DNA from: Palaemon carinicauda | Lineage: Eukaryota > Arthropoda > Malacostraca > Decapoda > Palaemonidae | Assembly: GCF_036898095.1 (NCBI RefSeq) | Contig: NC_090746.1 | Location: forward strand, 115,316,063-115,380,062 | Length of the DNA stretch: 64,000 nt | Direction of reading: 5' to 3' | Shown here: positions 53,098-62,889 of the stretch, in pieces | Layout: the number at the start of each line of letters is the position of its first letter | How positions within the stretch are numbered: the stretch's first letter is position 1 | The notes under the pieces: model-generated | Told to the model about the DNA's origin: nothing | The model's database searches: none | What the model saw: only the letters and a program-made list of their open reading frames with translations | Translations under genes and position numbers: made by a program

Positions 53098-53384
53098 GAG
53101 CATGTTGTATGCAGAGCATGCTGTATGTAGAGCATGTTGTATGCAGAGCATGCTGAATGCAGAGCATGCTGTATGCAGAGCATGCTGAATGCAGAGCATG
53201 CTGAATGCAGAGCATGTTGTATGCAGAGCATGTTGTATGCAGAGCATGTTGTATGCAGAGCATGCTGTATGCAGAGCATGTTGTATGCAGAGCATGCTGA
53301 ATGCAGAGCATGCTGTATGCAGAGCATGTTGTATGCAGAGCATGTTGTATGCAGAGCATGCTGTATGTAGAGCATGCTGTAAGG
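53098..53384. repeat. 16-bp minisatellite
   Basis: There are 17 complete tandem units from 53098 to 53369 with exact 16-bp spacing, then a partial unit. The unit is GAGCATGYTGWATGCA, and many contain the palindrome AGCATGCT. It lies within DIRS-3 between the Gag and RT remnants. Confidence 0.95.
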
Positions 53385-53953
53385 TAAGCAGAGCGTGTTG
53401 CATGGCGTGTAACATTTCTCAGCTGTTTTGTTGATGAATTTGATAGCCGGCATGATAATCGTAGAATTAAGCTACACTAAATGTACTATAATCTACTTCA
53501 CCTCAGGAAAGGGAAACTCGCCCTGTTGGCAACACTGCATTACTTCATGCATGCTTGCATGGGGTTTTAATATCAACATAATATTTACCTTACATTCATA
53601 ACTCATGATTCAATTTTGTTTTGAAGATATTTTTGCCATATTTTGCGATATTGTTAAAAATATATTGCAAGGAATACATACATATTTTTATATAAGTAAT
53701 ACAAATAACCTCCATTATCATAATGTTTGTGTAGGCATACATGTATATGATTACAAATGCAAGTTATGAAAGTAATGAGGTGTTATTATTGTCATTTGTT
53801 ATTTCCAAGTTGAATGGGAAGAGGCTCAAGTTGAGGAGAAAGTGGCAGATGCATGCGTTGAGGTGGCTGACTCATAGCATGAGGTTGCTGCCTCAAGAGT
53901 TGCGCTTGCTGTAAGGGTTGCGGATGCGCAGTAGCAGGTTCCTGAGGAACGAG

Positions 53954-54774
53954 TTAAGGTTCCTGAGGTGTGAGCTGCGAGAGTTGAGGTAGCGGCTGCG
54001 CAGAACGCAGTTCTTGTCTCGCGAGTTGAGGTTCCTGAGGTGCTAGCCTAAGAGATTGTTGCCTCGCTGGTGGAACCGCAAGCGGAAGCGGAGGAAGTAA
54101 GGCATAAGATTCCTGCTCCCATTGCTGAGGTTGCCTTAAGGAAGGCGGAGGTTGCTGCACACCGCTGGTAACTGGCAACTCGGTACGCGGTAAGGTATCC
54201 TGAGGAACCTCAACATCGTACGCCTGGCAGACTGGACTGCGGTGAGGCGGAGCGATCGCAGGAGTAGGTGTAACCTTCTCAGCCTGACACTCACGCATTA
54301 AGACCGCAAGCTGTGACTGCATGGACTGCAGCAAAGTCATCTTGGGGTCGGCAGACGCTAAGGTCTGCTGAGGCAAAGCCTTAACCCTCTTAGGAGGTGT
54401 GCAGTCACCTGATGACTGCAGAGAGTCAGAGCTAACCCAATGACTGCATCCGGGTTGTTGAACTCTAGAGGTCTGGACTTTACGTTTAAGAGGTCTTGAG
54501 ACCTGAGTCCAGCGTTATCTCCCCGAAATTTCTTCTGCAGACGAGTAAAATAAGGGCTCAATCGTCTGCGGGTGGGAGTGACGGTCTCTGTAAGACACGC
54601 CCGCAACCACCGAGGATACTTCTGTGCGCCGATCAAGGCCTGCCGAACCCTTTTGCCCTTCGACATTGCTTCTCCCCTGGGCTTGGGAGCTTGCAAGAGG
54701 TCCCGGACTGGGAGGACGACTGGCACGCAAGAAGTACCCTCACGCACAACACTGACACACTTTGCGCTAATCAC
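53954..54774 (-). pseudogene. DIRS-3 Gag-like remnant
   Basis: Minus-strand frames 54358-54774 and 53954-54376 hold a basic part (SKGKRVRQALIGAQKYPRWL, TPTRRRLSPYFTRLQKKF) and then a Gln/Leu/Pro-rich repeated tract (PQEPQLARQELRSAQPLPQL). There is no clear similarity to the other two Gag-like ORFs. Assignment rests on position between the 5' ITR and the RT. Confidence 0.45.
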
Positions 54775-55948
54775 TTATCACTTTTGAATTTCTGTTTGCA
54801 CTTATTTCACTGAACTCGAAACTTTAAGTGGTTTGTACCTGAAACACGCAATTCTATCCTTCTTTAAAAGTTAGTAATTGCGAAAACAGAATTACAATGT
54901 AACAGAAAAATCTAATGAAAGATAAATAATTCAGTGGCTGGAAAGAGACTAAACACTAGATCAAATAAACTACGTTTAAAATCTCTCACCGCATAAAGCT
55001 TGAGAACAAGAATAAACTCTAGAAACGTTTACCTTCTTCCCCTAAAGAGACTAGGGAGAAGAGCAAAAACGATAACAACGTTACTCGCTTGAACGAAACG
55101 TTTATCCAGCTCTCTCTCCCTCCGTCTCTATCTCTCTCTCTCTCTCTCTCTCTAGACTTAGAACCTGAGAGAAGAGCCCAATCATATATACTCGTTAAAA
55201 CATATTACTGTATTGTTAAAGGAAAAAAACTGAAAGATTTCCCAAATAAAAAGTTCCTTTATTAGAATTAAAACCATTAAGCTAAGAAAGAATGAACAAA
55301 ACGTTATAAACGGTTTACTCTTACTGCAACGTGACACCGTGAAAATTCTCTCTCTATCGTAACGATAGAGCGCAAGTTGAACGTTCTGAACGTCAACAAC
55401 TGCAGAGACAAAACAAAACGTTAGTTCAACTTTGAAACAGTACGAGACTATCAAAGAAATTCTTTCAAAAACATTAAAATAGCATAATATGTTAACAGGT
55501 AAAACCGAAATGACGGGCTCAATGTTAATTAACTTCGGTACAAGAAAAGACCGCCTACTATTAGGAAAGGTCGAATATAAACAAATATAAAAATTAATTT
55601 TAATAATTTTATAATAAAAGGAAGTTAATCGAAGAGGCCTATAAAAGGCGGAGAGATATAAAATAAATCTATAACTTTTGTTAAGCAAAATTAAGAAAGA
55701 GAGTCTATACTCTCTTAGACACCAACACTTCCGTCTAAGGGAAGGGTCGGCCATTTAAAGGTGAAAGAGAGTTCATACTCTCTTCGTCACCATAATTAAT
55801 CAAATTAATTCCAAAAGCTAGCTAAGCTAATAATAGAACTTCCTGAATAGCGAAAGCTGAAATCTTAGAGCAATACTTCACCAAAAACCGTGAACAAGAC
55901 TCCAAAATTATAAGCGTATCCATGAACGTCTTGCCGGAAGCACGACAG
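54775..55948 (-). other. DIRS-3 5' leader region
   Basis: AT-rich sequence between the 5' ITR and the Gag-like remnant. It has a (CT)n tract at 55129-55153. The open frame at 55182-55754 (minus) is low-complexity and not supported as a gene. Confidence 0.45.
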
Positions 55949-56121
55949 AGGAAAAATTGAAGTGGTGTCAACAAGAAGTACTGCAGTACCTGGCCACAGG
56001 TGGCGCTTGTGAGTACACCCCCCTCTTGTATAGCGATCGCTGGCGTATCCCTTCCGTAGAATTCTGTCGGGCAACAGAGTTGACAGCTACATGATTATCG
56101 GGTAAGTTTAATATTGAAAAA
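55949..56121 (-). repeat. DIRS-3 5' inverted terminal repeat
   Basis: This is the partner of 49501-49659. Its outer 38 bp (56084-56121) are mirrored in the internal complementary region. The edge contains CGGGTAAGT, a splice-donor-like sequence. Confidence 0.93.
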
Positions 56122-56214
56122 GCGATTTTGTATACGCATTCTTCATTGCCATATGAAGCTCAAATTTTTTTATAGGATTGTTTTTCTTCCTATACTCCAA
56201 CTGTATATATTGGC

Positions 56215-56460
56215 ATTACAGACGGACCCTTTCATCATAGGATTCGTTTCTCTCGTTTTCAAAGGATGAAATTTTGCGAGATGCTTGGATACAAGCATGT
56301 CAACAATCAGACAAAACCAATTCTGAGCATGCAGTGTTTTGTTCAGTGCATTTCTGGAATGAAAATACAGCCAACGACAACAAATCACGTCTGTTTGGAA
56401 CAGAGACCCAAAATACTGATTTTGAAGCAGGAAGCAGTTCCATCTCTGCCCAAACGTAAT
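56215..56460 (+). pseudogene. THAP-type zinc finger fragment
   Basis: Across frames the plus strand reads RFSRF then KDEILRDAWIQACQQSDK and NSEHAVFCSVHFWNE, and in another frame ILKQEAVPSLPKRN. This follows the THAP pattern (FP+D...L...W..A..R, then vCS.HF, then L...AVPS). One base is missing where FP should be, and another frame change precedes AVPS. The N-terminal CxxC half is not clear. THAP domains occur in P-element-type transposases and in host genes, and nothing here distinguishes the two. Confidence 0.55.
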
Positions 56461-56673
56461 TATTTGCATTTACATATGATTGAAAACTAATTTGGGCAGG
56501 AAAAAAATATCTAGTTTCTATAAGGACAAACAACAAGCACAGCATACAACAATGAGCTAATAAAACCATAGCTAAATCAGTAGGAAGTATGCTAAAGAGC
56601 AGCATGATTAAAGACCACTTTAGTATATTTGGTATGAGAAACAAATTTATAGCAGAACACAGGACTATTTTAG

Positions 56674-57324
56674 GTAATAGTATAGAACACCACGCTCTCC
56701 ATTTACTCCAATATAATGTAATCCTGCAGTTCTCACCCTCTTGCACAGTAATTAGGTGGTTATCTAAATTCTGGGAAAGCAATAATTTGCAAGATATGTT
56801 GAAGAGGGGAGAAGGGGTTATAAAAAGAAAATAGCTTGGTTTCCTCAATAAACGTCATGGAACTGACGTCAACAGTGTCAACCAAACAGATCGTGATGCC
56901 AGCGTACATTAACAGAAGTTCATGATGCCAGCGTACATTTGATATACTGTATATTCAAAATGTACTTAATCAAGAATTGTTATTACTCAAAAGTGTTACA
57001 ATTTGTAAATTGCATATTTTAAGGACACTTTTGAGTAATTAATCCATTTTTAATTAAGTATATTTTGAATATACAGTAAATCAAATCTACGCTGGCATCA
57101 CGAATTCTGTTTGGTTGACGATGTTGACATGTCAGTTCCAAGTCGATTAGTGAGGATACCGAGCTATTTTCTTTTTATAACCCCTTCCCCCCTCTTCAAC
57201 ATATCTTGCTAATTATTGCTTTCCCAGAATTTAAATAACCCCCTAATTACTGTGCAAGAAGGTGAGAACTGCAGGATTACATTATATTGGAGTAAATGGA
57301 GAGCGTGGTGTTCTATACTATTAC
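56674..57324. mobile_element. Palindromic element with 9-bp flanking direct repeats
   Basis: The left arm 56674-56996 and right arm 57025-57324 are near-perfect reverse complements, starting GTAATAGTATAGAACACC and ending with its complement, around a spacer of 28 bp. The left arm has an extra internal duplication of about 30 bp (GATGCCAGCGTACATT). ACTATTTTA flanks both sides (56664-56672 and 57325-57333). Long TIRs with a 9-bp duplication are typical of Mutator-like foldback elements. There is no transposase. Confidence 0.82.
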
Positions 57325-57344
57325 ACTATTTTAAAGAAAAAATT

Positions 57345-57600
57345 ATAACTACAGTAAATTATGTGCTTTCGACGAATTTGACCTTTAGTTCCACTGCAAA
57401 TAGGCCGTTCTACCGTTATGGCAGCCTCACTTCCTAACGTATAGGTGGGAACCTGGGATTTAAAAGTGCGAACAAGACAAAACACGATTATTCAACAATT
57501 TCGAGGTATGTCAAAGGGAACAGAACCTAACAAACTCACCTAACCTAGTAGCTCCCAGGTAACAAAAGCTAGTTGGGGGGGGGGGAAGCCCCTTACAGTA
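57345..57600 (+). repeat. Dispersed repeat shared with 47100-47340
   Basis: It aligns through GTGCTTTCGACGAATTTGAC, CCGTTCTACCGTTAT, CAGAACCTAAC and CCCAGGTAAC. The left end is close to the flanking duplication of the palindromic element, so that element may have inserted into this repeat. Confidence 0.6.
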
Positions 57601-57916
57601 GGCTACCTACCTGATCGAAATAATTGTCAAAGAAAAAGTTTTATAAAACAGCAGTCGTTAATTAGCCAGGCATTTTCTCTGTTTTTCTATAGCAATTACC
57701 TTTTTATATATGAACTACTAAGAGGGAAGTGGCTTTCCTAGCAGATGACAAGAGGCACAACAGCCTAAAGGAATTTCAGTATCTATAACAACATACGGAG
57801 TTCAAAATAATTCACATGGAAAGATTTATTCAATTAAATTTCAATACCCTTTCTAATGCTGCAGTATTCTATAACGGGAGCCTTACTAGCTCGGTGGGAC
57901 ACAAAAATCGGTGGGA

Positions 57917-57918
<2 letters not shown>

Positions 57919-57975
<57 letters not shown>
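57919..57975. repeat. Long poly(A) run
   Basis: About 55 consecutive A bases, preceded by two GGTGGGACA-like pieces. It could be a retroposed tail, but no source RNA is recognised. Confidence 0.9.
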
Positions 57976-57978
<3 letters not shown>

Positions 57979-59189
57979 GGAAAGACGGGAACATCTAACC
58001 TTACCTACGAGGCACATCCTTAGCTATCACGGGGAATGAGCCTCCTGCAATACTGCCATAAGGTAAGGTATTCTCAACTTATATCCCAACAAACTACAAT
58101 CACCGCTAATACACTATATTTCTTTGGCAATGCACTAGGTATGATTGCAATTTCAAACAAATTCGGTTAGATTTCTTGGTTCCTAGGTTACATTGCCCTG
58201 TTATACACTACAATAATACCGATTCTTTTTATCACTAAAGAGAAGAAAACCTACTTTGTATAATAAACCCTTTTTTTTGTAGAAAAGCATTTTCCGTCCG
58301 TAACTATAATAAAACCAAAAATGTATCTTTACATTTGATATTCGTTTAGTTGAATTTGCAATTTTACCACATGCCGATCTTAAATTAAGTAACCGGTCAA
58401 TAAAAAGTTCTTTGGCAATAAAAGTACCAGGGTCCTTCCCAATACAGATAAAGGATTTTGATATTAAGTAACCAGTCAATACTAGAGCTATCAAAAATTT
58501 GATTTAACGTGTCACAACCTTTAGAAAAAAATATACCTATCACTCATTACCTAGACTGTATTTGCCTTTCACGTCGGTGTATTGCCCAATAACCATCACC
58601 TCATAAAGCATACTGTGTATTTTTTTAACAAGCTGAAGGAAAAAATATTCAAGGACCCATAACGATGACAGTAGTAATTACCATCAACGCCTTTCTTCTT
58701 CACAGTATTGCCAGAAGGGTTAGTCTAAAAATCCCCAAAACTCATGATAAAAAAATCTTCAACCCAAAAATCGCCATTTCCACAAACATATTTTCTTCTG
58801 ATCATGTAGGCTTTAATAATATATAAATTACTCACTATACTTCATATGAGTGCAAGTAAACTAACTGCAACAATATAAATGTTTACTCATCTTTGTTTCT
58901 TCATCATAGAGATTTATACAGAATATCCCTATCCGACATCCAAAAATCCCCAAATCTAGGAATAAATTCCCTAATTTCCCTTATGTGGTAACACTGCTAT
59001 CATGTTTGTACAACGTGGTGACATCTATGTACAAGTTTCATCATTTTTTCATGTCCCTGTTAAAAGAAACTAAGAAAAGTATTATGAAAAAGATAAGAGG
59101 AAACTATTGAAGAATAGAAGGGATGAAAAAAAAATAAGATTCATAGAAGTAAATGGCCCACAACCTTATACAAGAGAAACAGATATGGA
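57976..59189. other. Unassigned AT-rich stretch
   Basis: Nothing recognisable on either strand. Confidence 0.4.
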
Positions 59190-59417
59190 TAAAACAATCT
59201 TTTTATAGTTTATTTATGACATATTTGTTTTTGATGTTGTTGATAGTTTATTATATGACATGTCTGTTTTGACATTGTTTCTTATTTTAGAATGATTTCT
59301 TTTTAATTTGTTCTCTTCATTTATTTATTTCCTTATTTCCTTTCCTCACTGGGCTATTTTTCCCTGTTGGAGCCCCTGGGCTTATAGCATCTTGCTTTTC
59401 CAACTAGGGTTATCAAA
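59190..59417 (+). mobile_element. LINE 3' UTR fragment (family of 34796-36110)
   Basis: The sequence matches, on the opposite strand, the 3' UTR at 34796-35040, including CTTTTTATAGTTTAT, GACATTG and CTCACTGGGCTATTTTTCCC. It ends with CCAACTAGGGTT without an (AAT)n tail. Confidence 0.75.
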
Positions 59418-59622
59418 ACTAATGATAGCAAGGTATTATTTCAGGTAAAACAGGAAGATAAATATTTTCATTAATAATGTTGTTTGAGGTACAGATAAAA
59501 AAAAAAGCTTAATTACAGAAGGAAGTATGAGCTTGGAAGCTTTGCACCTATACATTGCAAACTTATTTCGCAGAGTGGGCAGATAGGAACCAGGATAAGC
59601 TATGGAAATATTGCCTACCTTT

Positions 59623-59623
59623 G

Positions 59624-59657
<34 letters not shown>
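59623..59657. repeat. (TA)n microsatellite
   Basis: About 17 TA units. Confidence 0.95.
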
Positions 59658-59660
<3 letters not shown>

Positions 59661-59881
59661 CTTATAGCAGACGATTTTCTTAGGCCTATGCTTGCTTAAT
59701 TTGCTTTGCCAGTTAATATACGGTCCAGTGGGCATTGTTTTATGTAAATGTTACACACCTTAATAATTATAACAACAACAACGTCCACTTATAGTTAGAA
59801 ATGCAAAGAGAAAACGCCCGAAAAAAAACCTAAAAAATAATCGTTTGTTTTATTGTAATGGCTAAGCAAATTCTGTATTAA

Positions 59882-59885
<4 letters not shown>

Positions 59886-59930
<45 letters not shown>
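59886..59930. repeat. (GA)n microsatellite
   Basis: About 22 GA units. It precedes the compound array at 60042-60550. Confidence 0.95.
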
Positions 59931-59932
<2 letters not shown>

Positions 59933-60041
59933 TGTAAGTCCAAGAGAACTCTAACTCAAAGATAAAAACTTGCATAAAACATTCCAAAGAGTAAATACAT
60001 TGAAATAATTTGTAATTCAATGCTGAGCTGAAAAAATAATC

Positions 60042-60125
60042 TCACTCGAATTTGCGGAGTTTTAGGTCTTATTAAGGTCATGATGAAATTAAGTAGACAG
60101 AAGTGTTAGGGCAGTAGTCACATTT

Positions 60126-60212
<87 letters not shown>

Positions 60213-60290
60213 CACTCAAAGCTGCAGAGTTTTAGGTCATATTAAGGTCATGATGAAATTAAGTAGACAGGAGTGTTAGAACAATAGTCA

Positions 60291-60348
<58 letters not shown>

Positions 60349-60349
60349 G

Positions 60350-60387
<38 letters not shown>

Positions 60388-60467
60388 TCAAAGCTGCAGA
60401 GTTTTAGGTCATATTAAGGTCATGATGAAATTAAGTAGACAGGAGTGTTAGAACAATAGTCACATGT

Positions 60468-60550
<83 letters not shown>
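60042..60550. repeat. Tandem array of ~170-bp units with embedded (GA)n
   Basis: GTTTTAGGTC occurs at 60059, 60229 and 60401. Each unit has about 85 bp of unique sequence (AGGTCATGATGAAATTAAGT, AGTCACAT) followed by a (GA)n run of 70-90 bp. The last two units are nearly identical and the first is more diverged. Confidence 0.9.
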
Positions 60551-61562
60551 CCCACCCATCGCTCAACATTTCAACTGAACCTAGAACTTTCTTACGTTTT
60601 GCAACTTGACTTTGTTAATGCAAACTATACTTATAATACCGTACTGGACCTTTTATTTTTAATTACCAAAGCCTTCGTGATCGATACTGTTTCATTTGCT
60701 AGGCACGGGCTCTTGCGGAAGAGGGTTTGTCACTCTAGCTCTTCCTCATTCCAACAGATGTCACTTTTACGTGTTAAAAAAGTAATGTTAGCTCAAGATT
60801 CCTTGCTTATCTCTTAGCCAATCGGGAGGAGACCGTAGAGTCTAGGAGAGAGAGAAAACATTCTCCTATATGTTGTTGGGTATGTCTAGTGTTCTATGAA
60901 GTTGCTAATTTTTCACCAACCTGTTTCTTAGGATTGTTGAGTGTTTTTGTTTTATTTAAATGTATTAGAAGTGTGGTGAATTTAGTGAATGTTGAAATGG
61001 CCTAACTACTAAATCCTACAATTTAGTGAGATTCAAATCCTGACCCAGTGGGAAGGAATTGTAAGTATATCATTTATATATTCAAAGCAAAGCATCGTAG
61101 TTGTCAGTAGTGTTATTGAACGAAAGTGGCATCATATTTTAATTAGTTATCCTAAATTATACCCTAGATCTGCATATGAATTGTGAAAGCCGAGAATTAT
61201 CTGCTTAATGCTAAACCCGTTTTTTTCAATTTATTATTTTCATATTGTACGTCGGTTCCTGCTTCAGCTAGGGAAGTATTGGCTATATTACTCCATTATT
61301 ATACATAAGGTGTTGTTTCATCGCGATATATTTTATTATTATTATTGATACATCCAGTATCCTGGGTTTTTTCCATGTGGATAAAGATATGTCGCTTACA
61401 CGTTGTAATGAAAAAAAAATCCTAATCTCGTGCCCCAATTTTTGTCCTGCACTGGAATTCCATAATTTCGAAACCATAGAACGTAAGAAAATAACGCGAA
61501 ATTCATAATTCAATTAAACTTCTCTTTAGCTACACATTTTACGGTGTTATTATTAGAAAACT
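60551..61562. other. Unassigned stretch
   Basis: There is no supported coding region. An open frame of 72 codons at 60599-60817 has no recognisable domain. It could belong to a host 5' region (a GTAAGT donor-like site lies near 61061), but evidence is weak. Confidence 0.35.
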
Positions 61563-62205
61563 GTAACCATTGTAAACCACCCTTAGTTTATGGTGGCATA
61601 ATAGCTTGTTCTTACAATAATCCCCTTACCAGTGTCTGTCGGCATTTAGAAGCTACCTGTAAGCCCTGGAAGCCCTAAGTACTTGACTTTGGAGCCTTAT
61701 ATATGTGTAATTCAAAATATAATCATAATTATCAGCAATTTTATCGACAGAAATCAAACAAAACTAGGTACCACATAACAGAGCTGATTTCAGCTGCTTC
61801 ATTATCACTATTATTGCTAAGATACAACCCTAGTTGGAAAAGCAAGATGCTATAAGCCCAGGGGCTCCAATAAGGAAAATAGCCCAGTGAGGAAAGGAAG
61901 CAAGGAACAAAAATGAAATATTTCATGAATTATTCCTATATAAACTATAAAACTTTAACAAAACAAGAGGAAGAGAAATAAGATAGTGTACGCCCTTTTC
62001 TTTGATGCCCTAAGCACGTGCTTATTTTTCTTAATCAATCCATTGTAAACTAACCATAACTCTGTTTATGGTGGCAGAATAGGTAATTCTTACAATAATC
62101 CCCCTGCAAGTAACTGTCGAGTATTAGAAGCCAACTGTAACTATTGTAAACTAGCCCCAGTTTAAGGTGGCAGAATAGCTGGTTCTTAAAATAATCCATT
62201 TGCGT
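61563..62205. repeat. Three diverged copies of a ~60-bp repeat
   Basis: Blocks near 61567-61625, 62045-62103 and 62144-62200 share ATTGTAAAC, GTTTATGGTGGCA(T/G)AATAG and TTCTTACAATAATCC. The LINE fragment at 61805-61990 sits between the first and second. Confidence 0.65.
61805..61990 (-). mobile_element. SINE/LINE tail fragment (family of 33402 and 34796)
   Basis: It is a minus-strand copy of the shared tail: AGATACAACCCTAGTTGGAA, GGCTCCAATAAGG, CCCAGTGAGGAAAGGAA. It continues with AAACTTTAACAAAACAAGAG as in the SINE-like copies. Confidence 0.75.
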
Positions 62206-62889
62206 GTTTAATAAAGCGATCCGTGAAGTGCCAGTTTTATAACTCATTTACTTGAAATCTTAAAACTTGTCACTGTAGTGCCTTAAGATAATTACAGGTA
62301 GTCCTACATAATGGTAGCTAGATCTTGATGATAGCAATAACGGAGGTAGGCTTCTAATGACTTTTATCACCCAAACTTTTCGATTTTCAACAAACATTAT
62401 CGAGATTTTACTAACTGTCGTAATGCTCTCTTAAATCATAGTCAGGAGAAAAATATCTTCGAGTTCACCGAACTGATCTAAAAGTAGAAATGTGCGGCAT
62501 CTAATCACAGGATAAATACCTCTAAAAATTGATAATCCTATAAGTTCACCTGGGGTAATTTGCCAGCTCTTTCTACTTGGTTAATCTATCTGGATTAATA
62601 TGCCAATTAGTTGTTTTTGATTCTACCATGTCATTTGTATGATTTATTTTTTATTCAAGAATATAATTCTTTGTTCCAAGGGTGATTTTGCTCATAGGTA
62701 TGTGATCCGTGCAATCTGAATACAATACTTTATTTTAAATCTTTCATCTAATATCGCTGATATATCATTTTAAGGTGGTAGGCCATATTTCTCTTAAATA
62801 ATTATCAGATAAAGGATAAGATGTCTGAATAAAGGATTAATACATCCTACAATTATGTGGTTCACGTATGGCTAGAAATATGTATATAT
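62206..62889. other. Unassigned AT-rich stretch
   Basis: Nothing recognisable on either strand. Confidence 0.4.

Larger units (their letters stand above)
49464..56121 (-). mobile_element. DIRS-like retroelement DIRS-3, internally deleted
   Basis: The sense strand is minus. The 5' ITR is at 55949-56121 and the 3' ITR at 49464-49659, with an internal complementary region at 49702-49792. The coding remnants are Gag-like, RT thumb, RNase H, linker and tyrosine recombinase. Most of the RT palm, including YLDD, is missing, and a 16-bp minisatellite lies upstream of the RT remnant. Protein remnants differ clearly from DIRS-1 and DIRS-2, so this is a third family. ITRs remain nearly identical, so it may have moved in trans. 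Confidence 0.88.

Noticed and set aside
53020..53453. Several overlapping open frames of 78-137 codons on both strands
   Set aside because: They are produced by the stop-free 16-bp minisatellite. Because 16 is not a multiple of three, every frame cycles through the same codons.
55182..55754. Open frame of 190 codons on the - strand
   Set aside because: It is a low-complexity, AT-rich translation with no domain, lying in the DIRS-3 leader, so chance is the better explanation.
56300..56848. Open frame of 182 codons on the - strand
   Set aside because: It runs antisense to the THAP fragment and into the palindromic element, and it shows no domain of its own.
57919..57975. Poly(A) run taken as the tail of a processed pseudogene
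   Set aside because: No coding or RNA-derived sequence is recognised upstream and no target duplication is visible.
60120..60550. Repeated similar blocks that could suggest a CRISPR-like array
   Set aside because: The spacers are (GA)n runs, not unique sequences, and the genome is animal. It is a tandem repeat.
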